64,000 nt of DNA from the NCBI GenBank assembly GCA_023412005.1, contig JAEYOE010000016.1, positions 1 through 64,000 of the forward strand. The letters run 5' to 3'. Origin of the DNA: Bacillota bacterium (lineage in GTDB: Bacteria > Bacillota > Clostridia > Christensenellales > SZUA-584). The notes under the pieces are model-generated. The model did no database searches and had not been told where the DNA came from. It saw nothing but the letters and a program-made list of their open reading frames with translations. Positions 35,826-43,509 of the stretch are shown here, piece by piece (position 1 is the first letter of the stretch; each line of letters begins with the position of its first letter). A program made the position numbers and the translations under genes.

Positions 35826-36386
35826 CTATATAAGCTTCTTTAACACCGATGCCATGTTCTGTCCGAGATTCAGCATATTGCGTATGCCCTCTTCGTCTCC
35901 CAGCACATCGCCGACTTCCTTGCCGTACACCATGTTCCAGTACGTCGACCCTACTACCACAATCTCTTTATTCAGCAGAAAATGATTCATCGTATCCACC
36001 GCCGCCAGCCCGCCGCCGCGCCGTACCGCCGCAACGCTTGCACCCACCTTGTATTTGAGCAGCCCCGGGTTCATGGCTGTCACCGCGCCCGCGCGCTCCA
36101 AAAACGCCTTCATCGTAGAACTCACATCCGCGGAATATACGGGGGACCCTAATAGTACGCCGTCGGCCATTTTCAGCTTTTCGAAATAATCGCAGAACAT
36201 ATCCGTTTCAAACACGCAGTTCGCGCTGTTTTTGCAGGCGAAGCACCCCCGGCACGGCGCGATGCCATTCAAGTGAATCAGCTCTGTCTCAATACCCTGC
36301 TCCTCAAGCTCCTCGAACACAATACCCATTATGATGGATGTGTTTCCGTCTTCCCTTTGGCTGCCGTTGAAACCGATAACTTTCAT
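35826..36386 (-). CDS. NADPH-dependent FMN reductase/iron-sulfur flavoprotein-like
   Basis: 186-residue flavoprotein of the flavodoxin fold. The FMN phosphate loop is FNGSQREDGNTSIIM, and GSPVYSADVSSTMKAFLERA is the flavin-stacking segment. A cysteine cluster CRGCFACKNSANC near residue 48 resembles the compact motif of clostridial and archaeal iron-sulfur flavoproteins, although many members with CxxC-x2-C bind no cluster. The carried electron acceptor is unknown. Confidence 0.85.
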   Translation of the reverse strand: MKVIGFNGSQREDGNTSIIMGIVFEELEEQGIETELIHLNGIAPCRGCFACKNSANCVFETDMFCDYFEKLKMADGVLLGSPVYSADVSSTMKAFLERAGAVTAMNPGLLKYKVGASVAAVRRGGGLAAVDTMNHFLLNKEIVVVGSTYWNMVYGKEVGDVLGDEEGIRNMLNLGQNMASVLKKLI

Positions 36387-36490
36387 CTCTTCACCCCGAT
36401 TTCAGAAACATACTGTGTGTTTCGACATTTTTTCTCAAAAACCTCTTGTGAAAGTAAAATAGAGCTTAAAACGGCAGCTGCCAATTAAAA

Positions 36491-36512
36491 AAGCCATGCG
36501 TTGAGACATGGC
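36491..36512 (-). terminator. Terminator of the XRE/membrane-protein operon
   Basis: On the minus strand GCCATG-TCTCAACG-CATGGC is followed by TTTTTT, directly after the 73-residue gene. Confidence 0.8.
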
Positions 36513-36528
36513 CAATGTCGTTTTATGC

Positions 36529-36750
36529 TTATCTCAGCCGCTGCAGAAAGCTCTTTTTCCAACCGCGCAGCCGATCGGGGCCGGTTTTGGCGACAACCGC
36601 GCCGAGAATGAGGCAGGCAACAGTGAAACCCATTATAAAGCCGCGTAAGGCGTCGGGAAGCGTTACGAAGTGCCCCACACCGAAGTAAATGACCATGCCG
36701 ATTGCGCCGATCATCATCGGCCAATTCCTCTTCAGGTTGTTACGGTTCAT
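36529..36750 (-). CDS. Small membrane protein, third gene of an XRE operon
   Basis: 73 residues beginning MNRNNLKRNWPMMIGAIGMV, with two membrane helices (about 10-27 and 35-54) and a basic C-terminus (GPDRLRGWKKSFLQRLR). No family was recognised. GAGAGG precedes the ATG. It follows the 149-residue membrane protein by 13 bases and ends at a terminator, so it is the last gene of the operon. Confidence 0.65.
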   Translation of the reverse strand: MNRNNLKRNWPMMIGAIGMVIYFGVGHFVTLPDALRGFIMGFTVACLILGAVVAKTGPDRLRGWKKSFLQRLR

Positions 36751-36763
36751 AAGAATTAACCTC

Positions 36764-37213
36764 TCAGTATTTATTATGATAATAGATTTTAAGCGCAACA
36801 CGAATGAGCAGCAGAAACAGCGCGCAGCCTGCGAGTGAGAAGAACACCGTTTCGTTAAAGTATCCCGCCACAATGCCTGCGATGAGAATTAACACGGTGC
36901 AGACGTACATTGCGTTGCCGCCGATCTTCATCATGATCAGCTTATGGCGCTCGTCGTTTTCGGCACAGTAGGCAGCTTTTAGTTTATCTTCGTTTTTCAG
37001 CAACCAGAGGTATTTGAGTATGAAAAACATGAAGATGAGGCTGACGGAGAACAGGATGCCGGTTTGAAAACCGCGCAGGAAATCCGAGAACTCGTTCAAA
37101 CCGATTTGGCGGAACACGCCGCTTTCGCCCAGCACGAGTAAAAAGACCAAAACGGCAACGCCGGCGATGAATACAGCGATTCTTGACTTGAGTGAGTTTT
37201 TGTATTGCTCCAT
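36764..37213 (-). CDS. Membrane protein, second gene of an XRE operon
   Basis: 149-residue integral membrane protein with four helices arranged as two pairs (about 11-29, 45-67, 93-112, 118-138). The cytoplasmic loop contains AENDERHKLIMMKIG, a motif seen in small Firmicute membrane proteins co-encoded with XRE regulators. GGAGG lies within the end of the regulator gene and the two genes are one base apart, so translation is coupled. The role is unknown. Confidence 0.75.
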   Translation of the reverse strand: MEQYKNSLKSRIAVFIAGVAVLVFLLVLGESGVFRQIGLNEFSDFLRGFQTGILFSVSLIFMFFILKYLWLLKNEDKLKAAYCAENDERHKLIMMKIGGNAMYVCTVLILIAGIVAGYFNETVFFSLAGCALFLLLIRVALKIYYHNKY

Positions 37214-37214
37214 A

Positions 37215-37421
37215 TTAAATATCCTCCACGTCGGAAAAATCGAAAACATCTTCGATGGCCATGTTAAAATAGCGGGCGATTTTGTAGGCGAGTACGAGTG
37301 AAGCTGTGTATTTGCCGCACTCAATGGAGGTGATGGTTTGGCGCGTGGTGCCCACGGCCATGGCCAGCTCCTCTTGAGACAGCTTGTGTTTTTTTCGCAG
37401 TTCTTTGATTTTTGTGTTCAA
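37215..37421 (-). CDS. XRE-family transcriptional regulator
   Basis: 68-residue helix-turn-helix protein, essentially only the Cro/CI domain: TKIKELRKKHKLSQEELAMA, then VGTTRQTITSIECGKYTASL. The start is a TTG at 37421, 7 bases after GGAGG; family members begin MNTKIKELRKK at this point and the upstream frame is promoter sequence. It heads a three-gene operon and is preceded by an array of TTGCAAAGC sites that it very likely binds. Confidence 0.85.
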   Translation of the reverse strand: MNTKIKELRKKHKLSQEELAMAVGTTRQTITSIECGKYTASLVLAYKIARYFNMAIEDVFDFSDVEDI

Positions 37422-37434
37422 GAACGCACCTCCA

Positions 37435-37500
37435 TTTGCAAAGCAAGCTTTGCAAAAATAGCATAGTACGCTTTGCACGAAATGTCAAGTGGGCTTTGCA
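37435..37500 (-). promoter_or_regulatory. XRE operon promoter with an operator array
   Basis: On the minus strand TTGACA (37483-37488) and TATGCT (37460-37465) are 17 bases apart. GCTTTGCA half-sites lie upstream of the -35 (37493-37500) and within the spacer (37470-37477), and a perfect palindrome with 10-base arms TTTGCAAAGC/GCTTTGCAAA lies between the -10 and the start codon (37435-37456). Confidence 0.8.
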
Positions 37501-37512
37501 AGAAAACAAAAA

Positions 37513-37538
37513 AGCCACACCGCGTGTGCGGCATGGCT
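37513..37538 (-). terminator. Terminator of glyQS
   Basis: On the minus strand AGCCA...CCGC-ACAC-GCGG...TGGCT (37538 to 37513) is followed by TTTTTTG, about 90 bases after the glyQS stop and just before the XRE promoter. Confidence 0.85.
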
Positions 37539-37629
37539 CGTTGTGCTTGGTTTTCATGAAAATAGGGTTGTAATTATATACGGGCGGGCTTACCCAAGGG
37601 GGTAGACTCTGGAAACCCGCCACTACAGA

Positions 37630-39021
37630 CTAAAATCTGACCTTCTCGGCGATATAAGCGCTCACCTTGTCAATCCCAATGCGAATCTGCTGCATCGTAT
37701 CGCGGTCGCGAATCGTCACCTGATTGTCTTCGAGCGTATCAAAATCGACCGTGATGCAATACGGCGTGCCGATCTCATCCTGACGGCGATACCGCTTGCC
37801 GATGCTGCCCGTCACATCGAAATCCACCATGTGATCCTTCAACAGCATATCATACACTTCCTGCGCCTTCTCGTTCAGCTGCTTTTGCTGCGGCAGAATG
37901 GCCGCTTTAAACGGTGCAAGCGCGGGGGAGAGCCTTAATACCACGCGCGTATCGCCGCCCTCGAGCTGTTCTTCATCGTACGCGTCGCAAAGGAACGCAA
38001 GCGCCACACGGTCGGCCCCTAAGGACGGCTCAATGCAGTACGGCAGATACTTCTCGTTGGTGACCGGGTCGATATACTCTAAGCTGACACCCGAGGTATC
38101 CATATGCTGCTTTAAGTCAAAGTTTGTGCGGTCCGCAATGCCCCACAGTTCACCCCAGCCAAACGGGAACAGGAACTCGATATCCGTTGTGGCGTTGGAA
38201 TAATGCGACAGCTCTTCGGGGTCGTGGTCTCTCAAACGGACGTTTTCGGCCGTCATGCCAAGCGACAGCAGCCATTGGTGGCAGAAATTCTTCCAGTAAT
38301 TAAACCACTGCATCTCCTCGGCCGGCGCGCAGAAGAACTCCAGCTCCATCTGCTCAAACTCGCGCGTGCGGAATGTGAAGTTGCCCGGCGTGATTTCGTT
38401 ACGGAACGATTTGCCGATTTGCCCGATGCCGAACGGCACGCGCTTGCGCGTGGTGCGCTGCACGTTTTTGAAGTTGACGAATATACCCTGTGCTGTTTCG
38501 GGCCTCAGGAAAATTTCGCTTGCCGAATCTTCGGTCACGCCCTGAAATGTTTTGAACATCAGGTTAAACTTGCGGATGCCGGTGAAGTTGCGCTTGCCGC
38601 ACACGGGGCAGTTGATCTCTTTCTCGGCGATGAACGCTTCCATGTCTTCGGGCTGCATTGAGGCCACGTTGATTTCAATCTTTTTCTTGGCGGCGTAGTC
38701 CTCAATCATGTGATCGGCACGGAAACGCGCTTTGCATTCCTTGCAATCCATCAGCGGGTCGGAAAAGCCGCCCACATGGCCAGAAGCCACCCAAGTCTGC
38801 GGGTTCATTAAAATTGCAGAATCAAGCCCGACGTTATACGGACACTCCTTAATGAACTTTTTCCACCACGCCTGCTTGACGTTGTTTTTAAACTCAACAC
38901 CCAAGGGGCCGTAGTCCCACGTGTTTGCGAGGCCGCCATAAATTTCCGAGCCCGGAAACACATATCCTCTGTTTTTGCAGAGCGCGACAATGCGCTCCAT
39001 CGTTTGCTTATCTTTTTTCAT
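37630..39021 (-). CDS. glyQS: Glycyl-tRNA synthetase, dimeric type
   Basis: 463-residue class II synthetase of the alpha2 type (eukaryote/archaea-like, used by many Gram-positives) rather than the alpha2beta2 type. Conserved blocks: RGYVFPGSEIYGGLANTWDY, MQPEDMEAFIAEKEINCPVC with zinc-binding cysteines, ETAQGIFVNFKNV, FGIGQIGKSFRNEITPGNFT and FRTREFEQMELEFF. The C-terminal anticodon domain is complete. GGAGG precedes the ATG at 39021. A glycine T-box leader precedes it, so expression should rise when uncharged tRNA-Gly accumulates. Confidence 0.96.
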   Translation of the reverse strand: MKKDKQTMERIVALCKNRGYVFPGSEIYGGLANTWDYGPLGVEFKNNVKQAWWKKFIKECPYNVGLDSAILMNPQTWVASGHVGGFSDPLMDCKECKARFRADHMIEDYAAKKKIEINVASMQPEDMEAFIAEKEINCPVCGKRNFTGIRKFNLMFKTFQGVTEDSASEIFLRPETAQGIFVNFKNVQRTTRKRVPFGIGQIGKSFRNEITPGNFTFRTREFEQMELEFFCAPAEEMQWFNYWKNFCHQWLLSLGMTAENVRLRDHDPEELSHYSNATTDIEFLFPFGWGELWGIADRTNFDLKQHMDTSGVSLEYIDPVTNEKYLPYCIEPSLGADRVALAFLCDAYDEEQLEGGDTRVVLRLSPALAPFKAAILPQQKQLNEKAQEVYDMLLKDHMVDFDVTGSIGKRYRRQDEIGTPYCITVDFDTLEDNQVTIRDRDTMQQIRIGIDKVSAYIAEKVRF

Positions 39022-39243
39022 ATTGTCCTCCGAAATAAATAAAGCCACTTCGTCCGTTCAACTGGGACGAAAATGACATCTTTCCGCGGTTCCACCCGTT
39101 TTGGCATACAATGCCCGCTTTTTTGGTTTCCGGATTATAAAAGCGCCCATGAGTTTTTCTGCCGCCGCGGGCTTTCACCCTTCCCGCGTCGCTAAACCGG
39201 CATTATTAAAAACGCATGCTCTTTACCGAAAAGTATTTTTTTC
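39022..39243 (-). ncRNA. T-box leader of glyQS
   Basis: The invariant T-box core GGGTGGAACCGCGG is present on the minus strand (39097 to 39084). The leader starts near 39238, has stem I elements, and a plausible glycine specifier GGC at 39147-39145 in the context ATGGGCGC. A hairpin TTCGTCC/GGACGAA follows the antiterminator region, but its downstream U-tract is interrupted. Uncharged tRNA-Gly should stabilise the antiterminator. Confidence 0.85.
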
Positions 39244-39244
39244 T

Positions 39245-39273
39245 ACTATATCAAATGCGGTGCGCTTTCGCAA
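39245..39273 (-). promoter_or_regulatory. Promoter of the glyQS T-box transcript
   Basis: On the minus strand TTGCGA (39268-39273) and TATAGT (39245-39250) are 17 bases apart. Confidence 0.6.
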
Positions 39274-39434
39274 TAGGGATTGAAGACACATTTTTCATTT
39301 TAGGAGCAGCCGCCATACATTGTGAAAAATGAACCTAAACGAGCCATCTATGAAAGAATTATCGCTTGTTCGACGCGTTTTGGGCCAATTTTGCAAGTTT
39401 ATAAAAATAAAATTGCATTTTTTTAATATTCCTC
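39274..39434. other. Spacer between the divergent glyQS and amt transcripts
   Basis: AT-rich, no gene or repeat seen. Confidence 0.5.
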
Positions 39435-39463
39435 TTGCATTTTAAAAGTGATATTTGTATAAT
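39435..39463 (+). promoter_or_regulatory. Promoter of the amt-PII fusion gene
   Basis: TTGCAT (39435-39440) and an extended TG-TATAAT (-10 at 39458-39463) are 17 bases apart. The same TTGCAT-17-TATAWT arrangement precedes the second amt gene. Confidence 0.75.
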
Positions 39464-39470
39464 AACAGCA

Positions 39471-39608
39471 TAACAATGGTGTTGGAAGTGATTCTTGCCG
39501 TTGTTTTTTTGTTCTCTCCCATATGCGGCGCATATGGGAAGCGGACGCGGCTTATGCATTAATTAAGGCTCAATGACGATCCTGCGTTATTGGGCTTATA
39601 TTTTTTTT
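39471..39608 (+). ncRNA. Two-terminator leader with hexaloop hairpins (ANTAR-like), amt 1
   Basis: Hairpin P1 is TAAC-AATGGT-GTTG (39471-39484); it overlaps the left arm of terminator 1 (AACAATGGTG/TGCCGTTGTT, 39472-39505, then T7). A 9-base-pair hairpin follows (39518-39538). Hairpin P2 is GGCTC-AATGAC-GATCC (39567-39582), overlapping the left arm of terminator 2 (GCTCAATGACG/CGTTATTGGGC, 39568-39595, then T-rich). Each hexaloop has A at position 1 and G at position 4, as ANTAR proteins require. Confidence 0.65.
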
Positions 39609-39623
39609 AAGGAGGAATAATAA

Positions 39624-41336
39624 ATGAACGAAATTTTAGAAGCTGTAAACGGTACAGTATTTCCGGTATGGTTTTTGATCGGTGCGGCGCTTGTGTTCTT
39701 TATGCAGGGCGGTTTTGCGATGGTCGAGACCGGCTTTACCCGTGCGAAGAACGCTGGCAACATCATCATGAAAAACCTCATGGACTTCTGTATTGGCACG
39801 GTCGTCTTTATGATCATAGGCTTCAGCCTGATGATGGGTGAAAACTACCTGTTCGGAGTCATTGGTGTTCCAGACTTTCAAATCTTCACGGACTACAACA
39901 ACTTTCCTTGGTCCAGCTTTGTGTTTAACCTCGTGTTCTGTGCAACGGCGGCAACAATCGTTTCCGGTGCCATGGCAGAGCGCACAAAGTTCTCCGCTTA
40001 CTGTATTTACAGCGCGGTGATCAGCCTCGTGATCTATCCGATAGAGGCAGGTTGGGTGTGGAACTCGCAGGGCTGGCTTTTCAACCTTGGTTATATCGAC
40101 TTCGCAGGTTCCACGGCAATCCACATGGTTGGTGGTATCATGTCTTTCATCGGCGCGGCGATGCTTGGGGCTCGTATCGGAAAATACACCAAAGACCCCA
40201 AGACAGGCAAGAAAATATCCCGAGCGATTCCGGGTCACTCCATAACGCTCGGCGCGCTTGGTGTATTCATCCTCTGGTTCGGTTGGTATGGATTTAACGG
40301 CGCGGCTGCGTTGAGCGTGGAACAGATGGGTACGGTTTTCGCAACGACCACAATTGCTCCGGGCGTGGCGACCGTTGTAACGATGCTCTTTACATGGATC
40401 AAGAATGGCAAGCCTGATGTCTCCATGTCGCTCAACGGCGCATTAGCCGGCCTTGTGGCCATAACGGCTCCGTGTGCCAGTGTTGACGCTTTTGGCGCTT
40501 CTATTATCGGTCTTGTCGCCGGCTTACTTGTTGTCATCGCTGTCGAGTTCATCGACAAGAAGCTCCACATCGACGATCCGGTGGGCGCGATTGCGGTTCA
40601 TGGTGTAAACGGTTTATGGGGCGGCTTGGCGGTTGGCTTATTCGCCACAACAAACGCGCCTGGATCAGCCGTCAACGGCCTTTTCTACGGCGGCGGTTGG
40701 GGACAGCTCGGCGTGCAGGCACTGGGCGTTGTATCAATCGCAGCATGGACCATCGTGATATCGTTGTTACTATTCTTCATCATCAAAAAGACAAATGGCC
40801 TTCGCGTATCGGCCGAGGAGGAAATCTCGGGTCTCGATATGCCGGAGCATGGTCTGCCGAGCGCTTACTCCGACTTCATGATTTCCATCCCGACAGCGGA
40901 TATGGGCGATGCGTCTGTCCCGGTGGGTGCAGTGCCTGCTGAGGTGGCGGTTCCGGTGATGAACAACGCACATCCCGATGCGAAGATCACCAAAGTCACA
41001 ATCATTGCGAACCAGAACAGATTTGCGAAATTGCAGAACGCTCTGGAATCAATCGGTGTAACTGGTATAACGGTAACCAACGTCATGGGTTATGGCATGC
41101 AGAAGGGTCATCCGCAGATGTACCGCGGCGTTCCGGTAGAAACAAAGCTGTTGCCCAAGGTTCAGGTCGATATCGTTATCTGCAAGGTTCCGACGGAAAT
41201 GCTTGTGAAGACGGTCAAAGAAGCGTTGTATACAGGCAATGTCGGCGACGGCAAGATCTTTATCTTTGATGTGGAGAACGTCATCAAGGTCAGAACTGGC
41301 GAAGAAGGCTATGCCGCCCTTCAGGACGAGGATTGA
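39624..41336 (+). CDS. amt: Ammonium transporter fused to a C-terminal PII domain
   Basis: 570-residue fusion. Residues 1 to about 420 are a complete Amt/MEP channel with eleven membrane helices (QGGFAMVETGFTRAKNAGNI, then AGSTAIHMVGGIMSFIGAAM with the first pore histidine, VHGVNGLWGGLAVGLF with the second). A flexible Ala/Val-rich linker follows. Residues 455-570 are a full PII domain: T-loop GYGMQKGHPQMYRGVPVETK, B-loop TGNVGDGKIF and C-loop RTGEEG. The T-loop tyrosine equivalent to Tyr51 is Val. The fused domain would be a tethered plug or sensor for ATP/ADP/2-oxoglutarate. A terminator follows. Confidence 0.95.
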   Translation: MNEILEAVNGTVFPVWFLIGAALVFFMQGGFAMVETGFTRAKNAGNIIMKNLMDFCIGTVVFMIIGFSLMMGENYLFGVIGVPDFQIFTDYNNFPWSSFVFNLVFCATAATIVSGAMAERTKFSAYCIYSAVISLVIYPIEAGWVWNSQGWLFNLGYIDFAGSTAIHMVGGIMSFIGAAMLGARIGKYTKDPKTGKKISRAIPGHSITLGALGVFILWFGWYGFNGAAALSVEQMGTVFATTTIAPGVATVVTMLFTWIKNGKPDVSMSLNGALAGLVAITAPCASVDAFGASIIGLVAGLLVVIAVEFIDKKLHIDDPVGAIAVHGVNGLWGGLAVGLFATTNAPGSAVNGLFYGGGWGQLGVQALGVVSIAAWTIVISLLLFFIIKKTNGLRVSAEEEISGLDMPEHGLPSAYSDFMISIPTADMGDASVPVGAVPAEVAVPVMNNAHPDAKITKVTIIANQNRFAKLQNALESIGVTGITVTNVMGYGMQKGHPQMYRGVPVETKLLPKVQVDIVICKVPTEMLVKTVKEALYTGNVGDGKIFIFDVENVIKVRTGEEGYAALQDED

Positions 41337-41357
41337 TCAGTTTACAAATTACGGCTA

Positions 41358-41390
41358 AAAAAGGAGAGCGTTTTGCTCTCCTTTTTATTT
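41358..41390 (+). terminator. Terminator of the amt-PII fusion gene
   Basis: AAAGGAGAGC and GCTCTCCTTT pair over GTTTT, followed by a T-rich tract. Confidence 0.9.
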
Positions 41391-41421
41391 TTCAACAATA
41401 TGAATAATGGCGTTTTTTTTG

Positions 41422-41450
41422 TTGCATTTTTGATAGCAATATGATATATT
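41422..41450 (+). promoter_or_regulatory. Promoter of the second amt operon
   Basis: TTGCAT (41422-41427) and TATATT (41445-41450), 17 bases apart, the same layout as at 39435-39463. Confidence 0.7.
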
Positions 41451-41457
41451 ATGGATA

Positions 41458-41657
41458 GGAACAATGGCGTTTCTTTTTCCGCTTATTTTGTTCCTTTTTT
41501 ATTTTTCGGCTAGGGCAGCCGGTATTCACCCGTTAGACCGTAGGCTTGCTTTCTTGGGTGCAATTGGGTGAAAGGGATGAAAACACGTTTAACTAAATAT
41601 TGTACATAAAGCTGGCTCAATGACGAACCCGACTCGTTATTGGGCTTTACTTTTTTT
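41458..41657 (+). ncRNA. Two-terminator leader with hexaloop hairpins (ANTAR-like), amt 2
   Basis: P1 is GAAC-AATGGC-GTTT (41459-41472), overlapping terminator 1 (GGAACAA/TTGTTCC, 41458-41494, then T6). P2 is GGCTC-AATGAC-GAACC (41614-41629), overlapping terminator 2 (GCTCAATGACGA/TCGTTATTGGGC, 41615-41645, then T-rich). About 120 bases between them include CACCC/GGGTG pairing. A further GAAT-AATGGC-GTTT stem lies at 41403-41416, upstream of the promoter. Confidence 0.65.
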
Positions 41658-41680
41658 AACTAAAGGGGAGGAAATAGGTT

Positions 41681-42916
41681 ATGGATCATGGGGATATGGC
41701 ATGGCTGCTGACATCTTCGGCATTGGTTTTCATTATGACGCCGGGTCTGGCGCTTTTTTACGGAGGTCTTGTCAAGCGTAAAAACATCATCAATACCATT
41801 ATGTCATCGGTAATAATGATGGGAATCGGTTCACTGTTATGGGTGCTTGTCGGGTTTTCGCTCTCGTTCAGCGGAGATACGGCAGGCATCATCGGCAACT
41901 TAAACTGGTTCGGGTTTAATTTCAATACACTAACCGACACCACGCTTCCCTACCCGAACACGTTGAGTTTTGCGATATTTCAAATGATGTTTGCAATTAT
42001 CACGCCTGCGCTGATAACCGGCGCGATTGCAGAGAGAATGAAGTTCTCTTCGCTCGTGATTTTCTCAACGATCTGGTCACTGATCGTGTATTACCCGCTT
42101 GCGCATATGGTATGGGGCGGCGGCTTCCTGTTTCAAATCGGCTCGGTCGATTTTGCGGGCGGCAACGTGGTTCATATCAGTTCTGGTGTAAGCGCTCTCG
42201 TTCTTGCAATTTTGCTCGGCAAGCGCAGTCACTTTGGGCGCGCAACATACCACCCGCATAACGCTACCTATGTGTTTTTGGGAGCGGCGCTGCTCTGGTT
42301 CGGATGGTTCGGGTTTAACGGGGGCAGCGCACTCGGGGCAAATGAGCTGGCTGCACACGCCATGATCACAACAAACACAGCAGCGGCGGCGGCCATGATT
42401 TCATGGCTCATGATCGAAAAGATCAAGAACGGCAAGCCGACTTTGGTCGGCGCGTCAACAGGATTGGTGATCGGTCTCGTGGCCATAACGCCGGGTGCCG
42501 GCTTTGTGCCAATTTGGGCATCCGTTGTGATCGGCGCACTTGTGAGTCCCATCAGCTATTTCTTTATCACGGTTGTTAAAAAGAAATTCAACTATGACGA
42601 CGCGCTCGACGTGTTTGGCTGCCACGGCATCGGCGGTATCTGGGGCGGCATCGCGACAGGGCTTTTCGCTCAAACCGCTGTCAATCCGGCGGCGGCCTGG
42701 AACGGCCTTGTTTTTGGGGATATTAATCTGTTTTTGGCGCAACTCGAAGCAATTGGTATCACCATCGTGATTGCTGTGGCGGGAACGCTGATAGCGGCAG
42801 GTATCGCGTCGCTGGTGACCAAGGGGCTCAGCGTATCGCCGAAGCATCAGGCAATCGGGCTTGACGTGACGGAACACGGCGAAACCGCTTATCCTGCTTT
42901 TACGGGTATGGATTAA
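41681..42916 (+). CDS. amt: Ammonium transporter
   Basis: 411-residue Amt channel conducting ammonium into the cell. Eleven helices; the pore histidine pair is present in GNVVHISSGVSALVLAILLG and FGCHGIGGIWGGIATGLF, and LSVSPKHQAIGLDVTEHGET is the usual C-terminal region that contacts PII. The N-terminus (MDHGDMAWLLTSSALVFIMT) is typical of bacterial AmtB without a cleaved signal. A free PII gene follows after 20 bases, giving the classic amtB-glnK pair in reversed order. Confidence 0.95.
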   Translation: MDHGDMAWLLTSSALVFIMTPGLALFYGGLVKRKNIINTIMSSVIMMGIGSLLWVLVGFSLSFSGDTAGIIGNLNWFGFNFNTLTDTTLPYPNTLSFAIFQMMFAIITPALITGAIAERMKFSSLVIFSTIWSLIVYYPLAHMVWGGGFLFQIGSVDFAGGNVVHISSGVSALVLAILLGKRSHFGRATYHPHNATYVFLGAALLWFGWFGFNGGSALGANELAAHAMITTNTAAAAAMISWLMIEKIKNGKPTLVGASTGLVIGLVAITPGAGFVPIWASVVIGALVSPISYFFITVVKKKFNYDDALDVFGCHGIGGIWGGIATGLFAQTAVNPAAAWNGLVFGDINLFLAQLEAIGITIVIAVAGTLIAAGIASLVTKGLSVSPKHQAIGLDVTEHGETAYPAFTGMD

Positions 42917-42936
42917 TTCTGATAAGGGAGTGCTTG

Positions 42937-43281
42937 ATGATGAAAAAAATAGATGCGTATATCCGTCCTGAAAAATTGGAGGATGTTAAGGAAATCATGG
43001 ATACGCTGCACCTTAACGGTCTCAGTATGGTTGAGGTGATGGGCTGCGGCAACCAAAAGGGCTGGAAAGAGTATGTGCGCGGCACCGAGGTTGAGTATAA
43101 CTTTTTAAGAAAGATTAAAATTGAAATGGTGGTACTCGACGAACAGGTTGATGCTGTTGCAAACAGCATCATGGAAAAGGTATACACCGGCGAATGCGGC
43201 GACGGTAAGATATTCATCTATGATGTGAAGGACGCCATTCGTATTCGCACCAAAGAACGCGGCGAAAATGCGATAAAGTAA
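42937..43281 (+). CDS. glnK: PII nitrogen regulatory protein
   Basis: 114-residue PII protein. B-loop TGECGDGKIF and C-loop RIRTKERGE are present for ATP/ADP and 2-oxoglutarate binding. The T-loop reads GCGNQKGWKEYVRGTEVEYN: the position of the uridylylated Tyr51 is Val, so GlnD-type modification is not expected, although a tyrosine sits two residues later. AAGGGAG lies 7 bases before the ATG at 42937. Paired with the preceding amt, it presumably binds and blocks the transporter when nitrogen is in excess. Confidence 0.93.
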   Translation: MMKKIDAYIRPEKLEDVKEIMDTLHLNGLSMVEVMGCGNQKGWKEYVRGTEVEYNFLRKIKIEMVVLDEQVDAVANSIMEKVYTGECGDGKIFIYDVKDAIRIRTKERGENAIK

Positions 43282-43313
43282 AAAAGGCATTGACGGTAGG
43301 CCCGGCGATGGCA

Positions 43314-43446
43314 GAAACATCGGAACTGTCTGCATAAAGGCGTGCAGATATAAGATCCTTGACGTGCCGATGTTTCCATAGTTTTCAGAGAAAAGACGAG
43401 GCTCAAAGATGAACCGGATGTGTTTGTTTTTGTGCCTTGTTTTTTT
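43314..43446 (+). ncRNA. Leader with hexaloop hairpins and terminator (ANTAR-like), amt 3
   Basis: A 10-base-pair stem GAAACATCGG/CCGATGTTTC (43314-43323, 43367-43376) encloses P1, TCTGCAT-AAAGGC-GTGCAGA (43329-43348). P2 is GGCTC-AAAGAT-GAACC (43400-43415), overlapping a terminator (AAGGC.CAAA with TTTTG.GCCTT, tail 43438-43446). Both loops have A1 and G4. The leader differs in layout from the other two but keeps the P2 core. Confidence 0.6.
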
Positions 43447-43509
43447 GGGAGAATCCCAGCCGGTTTAATGACCGGAAGGGTGAATATATATCATTTTAAG
43501 GAGGTTAAT

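Noticed and set aside
41500..41610. A glutamine riboswitch (glnA-type) in the second amt leader
   Set aside because: The conserved glnA motif elements are absent; the CACCC/GGGTG pairing is not specific.
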